Shown: positions 1 to 7,383, numbered from the stretch's first letter. The stretch: 9,319 nt of DNA from Kangiella sp. (GCA_026195755.1 JAPHRL010000263.1:1-9319); one strand, 5' to 3'. Program-made: numbers and translations. The notes: generated by a model from the sequence alone, not told the origin.

Positions 1-233
1 AACAGTTACGTGATCAGTGGCCGAATATCAGAGTGCGAATGAATTGCGGTGCTGGTAACTTTAAGAAGCAATTTAAACGTGCGGACAAAAGTGGTTCCAA
101 GATTGCGCTCGTTATTGGTGAGCAGGAAGTGCAAGATGGCACAGTTGGGGTGAAATATCTTCGTGAACATAAAGAGCAGCTGGTAGTGTCGCAGCGCGAT
201 ATTTGTCAGTTGCTTGAGCAGTACTTGATATAA
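1..233 (+). CDS. hisS: Histidyl-tRNA synthetase, C-terminal fragment (5' end outside window)
   Basis: Class II aminoacyl-tRNA synthetase that charges tRNA-His in the cytoplasm; only the last 76 or so codons are present. The open frame runs in from the left edge (first whole codon at 3) and stops with TAA at 231-233. The translated piece belongs to the C-terminal anticodon-binding domain. The run GAGNFKKQFKRADKSGS, followed by ALVIGEQEV and a DGTVGVKYLR segment, matches the end of E. coli HisS, where GGGNFKKQFARADKWGA is found. A GTG at 33 and an ATG at 39 lie in this frame but are internal codons, not starts. The following gene is yfgM, as in E. coli. No terminator is visible before yfgM, so read-through transcription is likely. 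Identity is secure; the fragment is cut by the window, not broken. Confidence 0.95.
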   Translation, partial: QLRDQWPNIRVRMNCGAGNFKKQFKRADKSGSKIALVIGEQEVQDGTVGVKYLREHKEQLVVSQRDICQLLEQYLI

Positions 234-275
234 AAAGTACCAGGTATAAAGTTAATATCAATTAAATCGATTATT

Positions 276-281
276 AGGAGG
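276..281 (+). promoter_or_regulatory. Ribosome binding site of yfgM
   Basis: A perfect AGGAGG lies 6 nt before a GTG codon at 288. This is the strongest Shine-Dalgarno on the plus strand of the window and fixes GTG as the start of yfgM, even though the codon is not ATG. Confidence 0.85.
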
Positions 282-287
282 CCGACA

Positions 288-917
288 GTGGCTTACGAAA
301 CAGAAGAACAACAGGTCGAAGCGATAAAACAGTTTTGGAAGGAAAACGGCACTGCGATCATTTTGGGTGCTGTGATTGGTTTTGGAGCTTTGTTTGGTTG
401 GAATTACTATCAGGATCATAAAGAAAGGCAAGGGGAATTGGCTTCGATGGCTTATTCCGAAATCCTTTCTTTAATTGATCAGGACTTAGCTGATAATACA
501 GAGTTGGCGAGTAAGGTTGCAGCAATCAGGAATGATCATGCATCTTCGAGCTATGCTTCTCTTGCTGCCCTTGGCTTGGCTGAGCAGTATGCTAAAGACA
601 ATAAATTTACCGAAGCTGCGGAACAATTGAAGTGGGTTGTTGACCAATCTAACGACACTTTTAAATCGATTGCTCAGTTGCGGTTAGCGCGAGTCCAGTT
701 ACAGCTGGAGCAATATAGCGATGCTATCGCTACCGCGGAAGCCATTAATGAAAAAGCGTATCTTGCCAATGCTTTGTTGATCGAAGCTGAAGCTTTGATT
801 GCACAAGATAAAACAGATGAAGCAAAAAGTGTCTTAATAGAAGCTCGTGATGCTGGAGATGGTGCAGTAAGTCCATTACTTCAGATGCGCTTAAGCCAGT
901 TTGGCATTGATAAATAA
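288..917 (+). CDS. yfgM: YfgM family inner-membrane ancillary SecYEG translocon subunit, TPR-like
   Basis: A 209-residue protein (E. coli YfgM is 206). It has the family layout: a short charged cytoplasmic N-terminus with the typical EEQQVEAIKQFWKENG segment (about residues 6-21), one membrane span (about 21-40, glycine-rich, ending GWNYY), and a periplasmic alpha-helical region. That region is alanine- and leucine-rich and reads as TPR-like helix pairs (e.g. YASLAALGLAEQYAKDNKFTEAAEQL near residues 90-115, written here as a range with YASLAALGLAEQ as its core). In E. coli YfgM partners PpiD at SecYEG and helps hand secreted proteins to periplasmic chaperones; that role is taken from the family. 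The start is GTG at 288, set by the AGGAGG just upstream. It lies between hisS and bamB, 25 nt before bamB, in a probable operon. Confidence 0.93.
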   Translation: MAYETEEQQVEAIKQFWKENGTAIILGAVIGFGALFGWNYYQDHKERQGELASMAYSEILSLIDQDLADNTELASKVAAIRNDHASSSYASLAALGLAEQYAKDNKFTEAAEQLKWVVDQSNDTFKSIAQLRLARVQLQLEQYSDAIATAEAINEKAYLANALLIEAEALIAQDKTDEAKSVLIEARDAGDGAVSPLLQMRLSQFGIDK

Positions 918-942
918 TAGATACTTATAACGGGATAACTAT

Positions 943-2109
943 ATGATTTCTGGTTGGACACAAAGAATACTTGCTTTATTGCTTGCTGTAGTTTTTTTAG
1001 CAGCTTGCTCAGATGAAGTGGTCAATCCACCAAAACAACTTGATGATATTGAAGAAAAGTTCTCAATTGATTCGCAATGGGTTGAAGTAATTGGTGAGGG
1101 TGATGATGATAAGTTCAGCAGTCTAGCGCCAGCTATTTGGGAAGACAAAATCATTACTGCTGACGTGAAAGGTTTAATGACAGCTTATGACCAAAAAACG
1201 GGCAGTATTATTTGGGAAACTCAATTAGATCAACCTTTGTCAGGTGGAGTGACTGCGAATGCTGGTTTAGTTGCTGTCGGCACTAAAAATGCTCAAGTAC
1301 ATGTGCTTGATGTTAAAGACGGTAAGAAGTTATGGCACGTAGATGTTACAACGGAAGTGTTAGCCAAGCCTGCAATTGGCGACGGTCGTCTTGTTGTACG
1401 TACACCTGATGGTCGGATATTTGCTTATTCGTTGGCAAGCCAGAAACAAGAATGGTTCTATGATCGGATTATTCCTAACTTGACTTTGCGCGGCACTTCA
1501 GCCCCAGTAACCACCAGCGGAGTCGTCATTACTGGATTTGCTAATGGTAAAATGGCAGCTTTTAACTTGCTTACTGGTGACTTGATATGGGAACAGCGTA
1601 TTTCTGCTCCCCGCGGCAGTTCAGAGATTTCTCGCATAGTAGATGTAGATTCTACACCGGTTGTCTATGCTAATTACCTATATGCTGCTGGATTTAATGG
1701 CTTTGCTATTGCCATGGACTTGACTAATGGACGCTACCTGTGGCGGAAGGAAACTTCTGTAACTAAAGAGGTTCTGGTTGATGCTACACGTGTTTATCTG
1801 GTCGAAACTAGCGGAAAAGTCGTTGCGTTAGATCGTATTACTGGTGAGGAAGTCTGGGTGCAGGAAGGTCTATTATATCGTAAGCCTACAGGCGCTGCTG
1901 ATAATGAAGACTACATTGTTGTCGGAGACTTCGAAGGTTATCTGCATTGGTTAGATAAAAGTACTGGTGAATTTGTCGCACGTACTCACCTCGATCGTTA
2001 TGGAGTCGCGCATGCGCCGATTGTCACTAACGATCATATCATTGCTACAACACGCTATGGTTACCTCCATGTTTTGGAAAATCCATTAGCGAAATCCTCT
2101 GAAGAGTAA
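943..2109 (+). CDS. bamB: Outer-membrane protein assembly lipoprotein BamB
   Basis: A 388-residue beta-propeller lipoprotein (E. coli BamB is 392) of the BAM complex, which folds and inserts beta-barrel proteins into the outer membrane by scaffolding BamA. The N-terminus is a lipoprotein signal peptide: positive start, hydrophobic ILALLLAVVFL, then lipobox L-A-A-C with the acylated cysteine at residue 22. Ser at +2 favours outer-membrane sorting. The mature part shows repeated PQQ-like propeller blades of the pattern (G)-x-(V/L)-x-A-x-D-x-x-(T/N)-G-x-x-x-W, for example GLMTAYDQKTGSIIWE, AFNLLTGDLIWEQ, AMDLTNGRYLWRKE, ALDRITGEEVWVQE and HWLDKSTGEF. The start codon is ATG with only a weak GGGAT-type ribosome site. 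The stop codon is 5 nt before der, so the two are probably translationally coupled. Confidence 0.96.
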   Translation: MISGWTQRILALLLAVVFLAACSDEVVNPPKQLDDIEEKFSIDSQWVEVIGEGDDDKFSSLAPAIWEDKIITADVKGLMTAYDQKTGSIIWETQLDQPLSGGVTANAGLVAVGTKNAQVHVLDVKDGKKLWHVDVTTEVLAKPAIGDGRLVVRTPDGRIFAYSLASQKQEWFYDRIIPNLTLRGTSAPVTTSGVVITGFANGKMAAFNLLTGDLIWEQRISAPRGSSEISRIVDVDSTPVVYANYLYAAGFNGFAIAMDLTNGRYLWRKETSVTKEVLVDATRVYLVETSGKVVALDRITGEEVWVQEGLLYRKPTGAADNEDYIVVGDFEGYLHWLDKSTGEFVARTHLDRYGVAHAPIVTNDHIIATTRYGYLHVLENPLAKSSEE

Positions 2110-2114
2110 TATTC

Positions 2115-3518
2115 ATGCTACCAGTTATCGCTCTCGTTGGTCGTCCCAACGTTGGTAAGTCAACATTATTTAATCGATTAACAAAATCGCGCGATGCACT
2201 GGTAGCTAACCTGCCTGGTCTAACTCGTGACCGTCAATATGGGCAAGCCACCTTAAAAGGACAAAAGTTTATTGTCGTTGATACCGGAGGTATCGCTGGC
2301 GATGAAGAGGGTATTGATGGCTTGATGGCTGGTCAGTCATTACAGGCTATCAGCGAAGCCAATATTGTTTTATTTCTTGTTGATGCCAGAACCGGTATGA
2401 CAGCTGCCGATGAGTTTGTTGCTGAGCATTTAAGGCGTCAGAACAAACCGATCATCGTGCTGGTTAATAAAGTCGACGGTATTCACGCTGACGCTGCTTT
2501 ATCGGATTATTACAGTCTGGGCTATCAAAAGGTTTTACCACTAGCCGCTGCCCACGGTCGTGGTGTTAACACATTAGTCGATACGATTTTTGATGAGCTT
2601 CATATGGAGTCTAACGATGAAGATGAGCTGGTTGGCTATGAAAAAGCCCAGGGAATCAAGCTAGCTATTGTTGGTCGTCCCAATGTGGGTAAATCTACTT
2701 TGGTTAACCGCTTTTTGGGTGAAGAGCGTGTCGTGGTATACGATTTGCCTGGCACCACTCGCGACAGTATCTATATTGAAATGGAGCGACGTGAAAAAAA
2801 ATACACCCTGATTGACACGGCTGGGGTTAGGCGTCGTGGTAAAGTTAAAGAGACCGTCGAAAAATTTTCAGTGTTGAAAACCCTTCAGGCTATCGATGAC
2901 TCTAATGTTTCCATTATGGTGATGGATGCTCGTGAGCCGATTACCGATCAGGATTTAAGTTTGATTAGTTACATTATCGACTCAGGCCGCTCAATGGTCA
3001 TCGCGATCAACAAGTGGGATGGCATGACCGAAGAGCAACGCGATAATGTCAAACATGAAATTGATCGTCGTTTAGGCTTTATTGATTTTGCTCGTATTCA
3101 CTTTATTTCTGCATTGCATGGTTCTAATGTTGGCCATCTTTGGGAGTCCGTTGATGAAGCCTGGGCCAGTGCCCAAGTCGAAATGAGCGCTTCTAAATTG
3201 ACGCGCTTGCTTGAAGAAGCCAGCGAAAAACATCAGCCTCCTACTGTTCGCGGTCGTCGCGTTAAATTACGCTACGCACACCCTGGTGGCCATAATCCAC
3301 CATTAATTGTGATTCACGGTAATCAGTGCAGTAAACTTCCTGAAAGCTATAAACGTTTCTTGATCAACTTTTTCCGTGACAAATTGAAACTGATCGGCAC
3401 CCCGATTCGATTAGAGCTGAAAGAGGGTGATAATCCGTTTAAAGGTAAGAAAAACGAAATCACACGCCGTCAGCGCCTAAAGCGTAAGCGCGCAATCAAA
3501 AAATGGGGAGGGAAGTAG
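2115..3518 (+). CDS. der: Ribosome biogenesis GTPase Der (EngA), double GTPase
   Basis: A 467-residue essential GTPase acting in late 50S ribosomal subunit assembly. It has two tandem G domains, the hallmark of the family. G domain 1: P-loop GRPNVGKS at residues 9-16, G3 DTGG at 56-59, G4 NKVD at 118-121. G domain 2: GRPNVGKS at 187-194, G2 with LPGTTRD at 211-217, G3 DTAG at 234-237, G4 NKWD at 299-302. An acidic linker (ESNDEDEL, about 165-172) joins them. A C-terminal KH-like domain (about 355-440) contains YAHPGGHNPPLIVIHGNQ and ends in a very basic tail (RRQRLKRKRAIKKWGGK). The length is a little shorter than E. coli Der (490). ATG start 5 nt after the bamB stop; the GAAGAG inside the end of bamB is the only candidate ribosome site. 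It is probably the last gene of the hisS-side transcript. Confidence 0.97.
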   Translation: MLPVIALVGRPNVGKSTLFNRLTKSRDALVANLPGLTRDRQYGQATLKGQKFIVVDTGGIAGDEEGIDGLMAGQSLQAISEANIVLFLVDARTGMTAADEFVAEHLRRQNKPIIVLVNKVDGIHADAALSDYYSLGYQKVLPLAAAHGRGVNTLVDTIFDELHMESNDEDELVGYEKAQGIKLAIVGRPNVGKSTLVNRFLGEERVVVYDLPGTTRDSIYIEMERREKKYTLIDTAGVRRRGKVKETVEKFSVLKTLQAIDDSNVSIMVMDAREPITDQDLSLISYIIDSGRSMVIAINKWDGMTEEQRDNVKHEIDRRLGFIDFARIHFISALHGSNVGHLWESVDEAWASAQVEMSASKLTRLLEEASEKHQPPTVRGRRVKLRYAHPGGHNPPLIVIHGNQCSKLPESYKRFLINFFRDKLKLIGTPIRLELKEGDNPFKGKKNEITRRQRLKRKRAIKKWGGK

Positions 3519-3523
3519 GACTG

Positions 3524-4291
3524 TCAAGGTCTATATATTGAGATATATTTGCCGGAGTTTCCGGGCTTTTCGAGTAGAATATAAAGTGTATACTCTTCTC
3601 CGCAAGCTACGATTTTCCATTGCTCTCCTAAATCTCCAGTTATAGATAACTCGGAAGCCTGTTCTTCTTTCCAAACTCTACCGCTACCAATGCTATTCAC
3701 AGAAGTAATTTTGTAATGCTCACAAGAGTAGTTTCTGGTTAAAAAGTTGTACATCCCATTTGTTATCTCCGGCCATATTTGGTTAGGGTAATCTTTTTCA
3801 TACCGCTCAAAAATTGAATGAAAAGATGCACTGGAAGGTAATGGTTCTCCTTTTGGATGGTTAACTGGTATTTTTTGTTTTTTATCATCATAGGTAACCA
3901 CCTTTCCATACATTTGGAAAAGATGAAAGCACTCCCCAGTACCATTGCTTCTGGCAGTTAATTCATAATAGTAGTTCGGTTTTGTAGTGATGGTCTGGCT
4001 TCCGTGATATTTTTCTCCGTCTCGACCAACACAGTAATAGGTGATTTCGTGACTACCAGGTAATATTTCAAATGCCACTGTGTCATCCATTATTTCTTTG
4101 TTATTGAAAGACACCAAATATACCTTTCGTTTTGGAGCTGTGTTAGATTTACTAACTTGAAAATATGACACTTCTGTTCTACCCAAATAGTTCCCATCGT
4201 AAAGCTTTGTGTAAAATTGGGGTTCTAAATTAGTACTTTTGCATGAAGTCAGAATTAACATACAGCCTAGGCATATTATTAACCTAAACAT
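3524..4291 (-). CDS. Uncharacterised predicted lipoprotein, two-part Cys-containing envelope protein
   Basis: I do not recognise this 255-residue protein as a named family. It begins with a short lipoprotein signal peptide, MFRLIICLGCMLILTSC, with lipobox L-T-S-C and the acylated cysteine at residue 17. Lys at +2 gives no inner-membrane retention signal, so outer-membrane anchoring is inferred. The mature protein has four cysteines (87, 121, 180, 220), which could form disulfides in the periplasm. The N-terminal half is beta-rich and holds an LPGSHEITYYC segment (77-87), resembling the L-x-PG-x-H-x-(I/V) strand-turn found in many small envelope lipoproteins. The C-terminal half ends with LGEQWKIVACGEEYTLYI (211-228), a W-x-(I/V)-x-x-CG pattern also seen in secreted proteins. 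The gene follows xseA by 8 nt and is translationally coupled to it. It looks AT-richer than its neighbours, at the place where E. coli carries yfgJ. Function unknown. Confidence 0.8.
   Translation of the reverse strand: MFRLIICLGCMLILTSCKSTNLEPQFYTKLYDGNYLGRTEVSYFQVSKSNTAPKRKVYLVSFNNKEIMDDTVAFEILPGSHEITYYCVGRDGEKYHGSQTITTKPNYYYELTARSNGTGECFHLFQMYGKVVTYDDKKQKIPVNHPKGEPLPSSASFHSIFERYEKDYPNQIWPEITNGMYNFLTRNYSCEHYKITSVNSIGSGRVWKEEQASELSITGDLGEQWKIVACGEEYTLYILLEKPGNSGKYISIYRP
3552..3570 (+). terminator. Weak candidate terminator for der, inside the convergent gene
   Basis: CCGGA (3552-3556), loop GTT, TCCGG (3560-3564), then GCTTTT. The 5-bp GC stem with a short T run lies 34 nt after the der stop codon and antisense to the last codons of the lipoprotein gene. 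It is short for an intrinsic terminator. It is listed because no other terminator exists between the two convergent genes, whose stops are only 5 nt apart. Confidence 0.3.
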
Positions 4292-4295
4292 AAAG

Positions 4296-4302
4296 CCTCC
4301 TA
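4296..4302 (-). promoter_or_regulatory. Ribosome binding site of the lipoprotein gene, overlapping the xseA stop codon
   Basis: On the minus strand the xseA stop TAG runs directly into GGAGG (TAGGAGG), followed by CTTT and the ATG at 4291-4289. Ribosomes ending xseA would sit on the start site of the next gene. The spacing of 4 nt is short, but the match to the anti-Shine-Dalgarno is strong. Confidence 0.75.
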
Positions 4303-5652
4303 CGTTATAATCTTGCTTTTAATTTTTCCGTCAATAAAACGTGTAGTTAAACTGGATGCTTTTTGTGCTTGTTTCACTGACGTTATTGCTCTTCCTGTTT
4401 CATCTTCCGTTATTGTATAACCTCTTTCGAGTGTCGCTAACGGACTGATATTATTCAGCTTTTGTGCTTTTAGCGCCAACATCTGTTGTTTATGTTTCAA
4501 CAGATATTTCCAGGATTGCACCAAGCTTTTATTAGTCTGCTGTAATGAGGTTGCAGCCTGGCTAAGTTGAAGCTTAGGGGTGTAGCTACGTAGGCGAGAA
4601 TTCAAGTCTTTATATTCAGTTCGTTTACTCTGTAACAAATAGTTTTGTGCACCTAGTAAACTTTTATTAAGTGACTGAAGTTCAACTTTATAGCTGTTGA
4701 GTTGTTGCTTTGGATGAATAATGCGAGCGATTAGCGTATCCAGTTTAGATTGCGCGATTTGTAGTCTGTGTTCAAACTCGCCTGCTAAACGACGTTCAAG
4801 CTGCACCAGTTTGTGCTGTAACTCGGCTTGAGCTGGAACCAGAAGTTCCGCTGCTGCAGAGGGAGTGGGGGCTCTTAAGTCAGCAACCCAGTCGCTTATC
4901 GAAGTATCAACCTCATGGCCAACCGCGGAAACGATGGGGATTGCACTATCCCGAATTTTTCGAGCCAGTGTTTCGTCGTTAAAGCACCACATATCTTCCA
5001 ATGAGCCGCCACCACGCGTGATTAGAAGCACATCGCACTGGTTATGCTGGTTAGCAATCTCTAACTGCTCTATAAGGCTTTTAGCTGCTTTTTCACCCTG
5101 CACCTGACTGGGGTAAATAATCACTGGAATGTGTGGCATGCGGCGCTTGAGCACGGTTAAGACGTCTCTTATCGCTGCACCACTTGGCGAAGTGATAATG
5201 CCTATCTTGTTTGGGTATTTAGGGATAGGGCGTTTTAATTCTGGGGCAAACAAGCCTTCGGCCTGCAATTTTTCTTTCAATCGGTTGAAAGCAATTTGCA
5301 GTGCGCCTTCACCCGCTGGCTCAATATATTCACCGATTAGCTGAATGTCACCACGAGGCTCGTACAAGCTCAACTTGGCTCGTAACAAAACCTGCTGACC
5401 ATCTTCTGGCGTGAAACGTGCGCTACGATTGCGGTTTTTGAATATAGCGCATCGAAGCTGAGCACCGTTATCTTTGAGTGTGAAATACCAATGCCCAGAA
5501 GCAGGCAAGGCGAGGTTTGATATCTCTCCGGTAATCCAGATTTGCCCAATAGCATCTTCTAGTTGTTTTCTAACTTTGAAGGCTAATTCGCTCACAGAGT
5601 AAATTTTGCGGGTTTCGCCTGTTTGTTGGGGCTCAAGAATGGGTTTAATCAT
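4300..5652 (-). CDS. xseA: Exodeoxyribonuclease VII large subunit
   Basis: Catalytic subunit of exonuclease VII, which degrades single-stranded DNA from both ends and works with several copies of XseB (not in this window). From the ATG at 5652 it has 450 residues (E. coli 456). Domains: N-terminal OB-fold (about 14-110, with IWITGEISN and SGHWYFTLKD); catalytic core (about 130-320) with ITSPSGAAIRD, TRGGGSLEDMWCFNDE and VGHEVDTSISDWVADLRAP; a long coiled-coil region (about 275-400); and the C-terminal SPLATLERGYTI segment. D163, R213, H246 and D249 line up with E. coli D155, R205, H238 and D241, residues needed for activity. Start choice: an in-frame TTG at 5658 would add two residues. Neither codon has a good Shine-Dalgarno, so the ATG is preferred. 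Divergent from guaB, and first gene of a two-gene unit with the lipoprotein. Confidence 0.96.
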   Translation of the reverse strand: MIKPILEPQQTGETRKIYSVSELAFKVRKQLEDAIGQIWITGEISNLALPASGHWYFTLKDNGAQLRCAIFKNRNRSARFTPEDGQQVLLRAKLSLYEPRGDIQLIGEYIEPAGEGALQIAFNRLKEKLQAEGLFAPELKRPIPKYPNKIGIITSPSGAAIRDVLTVLKRRMPHIPVIIYPSQVQGEKAAKSLIEQLEIANQHNQCDVLLITRGGGSLEDMWCFNDETLARKIRDSAIPIVSAVGHEVDTSISDWVADLRAPTPSAAAELLVPAQAELQHKLVQLERRLAGEFEHRLQIAQSKLDTLIARIIHPKQQLNSYKVELQSLNKSLLGAQNYLLQSKRTEYKDLNSRLRSYTPKLQLSQAATSLQQTNKSLVQSWKYLLKHKQQMLALKAQKLNNISPLATLERGYTITEDETGRAITSVKQAQKASSLTTRFIDGKIKSKIIT

Positions 5653-5675
5653 AGACAAATCGAATTAAATAGTTA

Positions 5676-5705
5676 TTTACCTTGCAATGGCTAAGGCGTT
5701 ATAAT
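5676..5705 (+). promoter_or_regulatory. Predicted sigma-70-type promoter of guaB
   Basis: A consensus -10 box TATAAT lies at 5700-5705. A -35-like TTTACC (4 of 6 to TTGACA) lies at 5676-5681, 18 bp upstream. The stretch before it (about 5651-5675) is A/T-rich like an UP element. The bases after the -10 (AACGCGC, 5706-5712) form a GC-rich discriminator, the usual mark of growth-rate and ppGpp-sensitive promoters. Transcription would start near 5712, leaving about 50 nt of leader. E. coli guaB is known to be growth-rate regulated; the similarity here is inferred from layout only. A PurR box was not found. Confidence 0.6.
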
Positions 5706-5710
5706 AACGC
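5696..5710. repeat. Perfect 6-bp inverted repeat covering the guaB -10 box
   Basis: GCGTTA-TAA-TAACGC is a perfect inverted repeat with a 3-bp centre and contains the whole -10 hexamer. It lies between divergent genes, so a protein bound there could block guaB directly. It could also simply reflect the overlap of TATAAT with its own near-palindromic sequence. Confidence 0.55.
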
Positions 5711-5763
5711 GCTTCATCAAGCCAGTGCCTTTCGCATTGGCGGAATAATACGTGGAACACAAT

Positions 5764-7227
5764 ATGCGCATTATAGAGGAAGCTCTTACCTTTGACGACG
5801 TTTTATTAGTGCCGGCACACTCCAACATTTTGCCTGCTGACGCAGACCTGCGCACTAAGATTACCAGCGAGTATACCCTCAACATCCCCCTTGTTTCTGC
5901 TGCAATGGACACGGTCACTGAATCGCGTTTAGCTATTGCGTTGGCGCAGGAAGGCGGTATGGGCTTTATTCACAAGAACATGACCATTGAGCAACAAGCT
6001 GAGCATGTTCGCCGCGTTAAAAAATTCGAGAGCGGAATTGTCAGCGATCCAATTACGATAACTCCAGATATCACCATCGGCCAGGTCAAACAAATGACCC
6101 GTGAGCATGGTATTTCTGGTATGCCGGTAGTTGATGGCAATCAGCTCGTGGGTATTGTGACTAACCGCGATATTCGATTCGAAACCAATCTTGATAAGCC
6201 TGTCTCGAAAGTCATGACGCCCAAAGAGCGTTTAGTGACGGTTAAAGAAGATGCCAGTCAAGATGAAATCTACGACAAGCTACATGAATTTCGAATTGAA
6301 AAGTTGTTAGTGGTAAACGACAACTTTGAATTAAAAGGGCTGATCACAGTTAAAGATATTAACAATGCTGAAACTAAGCCTAATGCCTGTAAAGATCGCT
6401 ATGGCCACTTGCGAGTCGGCGCTGCGGTTGGAACTGGCACTGAAACGCCAGATCGCGTCGCTGCGATTGTTGCCGCTGGAGTTGATATTATCTTAGTTGA
6501 TACATCGCATGGCCACTCGCAAGGTGTGTTAGACCGCATCAAATGGATTAAGCAAAACTACCCGGACAAACAAGTTATGGGCGGTAATGTTGCTACTGCT
6601 GCAGGTGCTCGCGCTTTGGTTGATGCTGGTGCCGATGGTGTCAAAGTGGGGATTGGCCCTGGTTCAATCTGTACAACACGGATCGTAACCGGCGTTGGTG
6701 TACCACAAATCTCTGCGGTAGCCAGTGTTGCAAAAGAGCTTAAAGGCTCAGGAATCCCATTTATTGCAGACGGCGGAATACGCTTCTCCGGTGATATTTG
6801 TAAGGCGATAGCTGCTGGCGCTTACAGCGTTATGGTAGGTTCAATGCTTGCGGGAACTGAAGAAGCTCCGGGCGAAGTTGAGTTGTTCCAGGGACGCTCA
6901 TATAAGTCTTATCGTGGTATGGGCTCATTAGGCGCCATGTCACAGAAGCAGGGCTCAAGTGACCGTTATTTCCAAAGCTCTAACGCTGCAGACAAATTGG
7001 TTCCAGAAGGTATCGAGGGCCGTGTTCCTTATAAAGGTTCAATGACTCAGATAATTCATCAGATGATGGGTGGCTTACGTTCTAGTATGGGTTTAACCGG
7101 TTGTTCAACCATTGAAGAAATGCAGAACAAAGCGGAATTTGTACGAGTGACTAATGCTGGCATGAACGAGAGTCATGTGCACGATGTTGCGATTACAAAA
7201 GAAGCGCCAAACTATCGCGTGAAGTGA
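5764..7227 (+). CDS. guaB: Inosine-5'-monophosphate dehydrogenase
   Basis: Oxidises IMP to XMP with NAD+, the first and rate-limiting step of the guanine nucleotide branch in the cytoplasm. From the ATG at 5764 it has 487 residues (E. coli 488). The (beta/alpha)8 barrel is interrupted by two CBS domains (about 92-200, with MPVVDGNQLVGIVTNRDI and KLLVVNDNFELKGLITVKD). The active-site loop GPGSICTTRIVTG places the catalytic Cys at 303. Phosphate binding is by ADGGIRFSGD (335-344) and GMGSLGAM (385-392). The mobile flap SSDRYFQ carries Arg401-Tyr402, matching E. coli R401/Y402. The start: an in-frame GTG at 5752 would add MEHN, but the ATG gives the family-typical MRI-x-x-EALTFDDVLL beginning and a GGA 7 nt upstream. 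Divergent from xseA, followed by guaA after 156 nt containing a terminator. Confidence 0.97.
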   Translation: MRIIEEALTFDDVLLVPAHSNILPADADLRTKITSEYTLNIPLVSAAMDTVTESRLAIALAQEGGMGFIHKNMTIEQQAEHVRRVKKFESGIVSDPITITPDITIGQVKQMTREHGISGMPVVDGNQLVGIVTNRDIRFETNLDKPVSKVMTPKERLVTVKEDASQDEIYDKLHEFRIEKLLVVNDNFELKGLITVKDINNAETKPNACKDRYGHLRVGAAVGTGTETPDRVAAIVAAGVDIILVDTSHGHSQGVLDRIKWIKQNYPDKQVMGGNVATAAGARALVDAGADGVKVGIGPGSICTTRIVTGVGVPQISAVASVAKELKGSGIPFIADGGIRFSGDICKAIAAGAYSVMVGSMLAGTEEAPGEVELFQGRSYKSYRGMGSLGAMSQKQGSSDRYFQSSNAADKLVPEGIEGRVPYKGSMTQIIHQMMGGLRSSMGLTGCSTIEEMQNKAEFVRVTNAGMNESHVHDVAITKEAPNYRVK

Positions 7228-7235
7228 TCAGCAGG

Positions 7236-7266
7236 CTGAGAGTTGTTAGCTATAGTCTGCTCTCAG
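7236..7266 (+). other. Hairpin in the guaB-guaA spacer
   Basis: CTGAGAG (7236-7242) and CTCTCAG (7260-7266) are perfect 7-bp complements around a 17-nt loop, starting 8 nt after the guaB stop. An alternative pairing, AGCAG (7230-7234) with CTGCT (7257-7261), excludes it. It has no T run, so it is not a terminator by itself. It may protect the guaB 3' end or form part of a leader structure before guaA. Confidence 0.45.
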
Positions 7267-7301
7267 TATGTTATCGAGATTAAAAAGAGATGGATAGATT
7301 T

Positions 7302-7339
7302 AAAGCCGCAGACTGATTCTGCGGCTTTTTGATTTTTTT
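7302..7339 (+). terminator. Intrinsic terminator between guaB and guaA
   Basis: AAAGCCGCAG (7302-7311) and CTGCGGCTTT (7319-7328) form a perfect 10-bp stem with a 7-nt loop (ACTGATT). T runs follow at 7326-7330 and 7333-7339. This is the clearest terminator in the window. It lies 74 nt after guaB and 55 nt before guaA, so guaA depends on read-through, regulated antitermination or a promoter of its own. The 55 nt after it show no convincing -35/-10 pair (TTGATT at 7329 and TATACC at 7355 are 20 bp apart). Confidence 0.85.
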
Positions 7340-7370
7340 ATTAAAGTGTTTCTTTATACCTAACTTGATT

Positions 7371-7375
7371 AAAGG
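7371..7375 (+). promoter_or_regulatory. Ribosome binding site that decides the guaA start
   Basis: AAAGG lies 2 nt before an ATG at 7378 but 8 nt before the in-frame ATG at 7384. Only the second spacing suits initiation. The ATG at 7384 also gives a protein with the same length and residue numbering as E. coli GuaA. Confidence 0.65.
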
Positions 7376-7383
7376 TAATGACA

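Noticed and set aside
5656..5658. TTG as the start of xseA
   Set aside because: It adds only two residues before an in-frame ATG, and neither has a nearby Shine-Dalgarno. ATG is the likelier start, though TTG cannot be excluded.
5736..5748. The 13-mer ATTGGCGGAATAA occurs both in the guaB leader and at 9084-9096 in the repeat region.
   Set aside because: A shared 13-mer is close to what chance gives in a 9.3-kb window, and similarity stops at both ends. It would matter only if found repeatedly elsewhere in the genome.
5676..5763. PurR operator or DnaA box upstream of guaB
   Set aside because: I looked for ACGCAAACGTTTGCGT-like and TTATNCACA sites on both strands and saw none.
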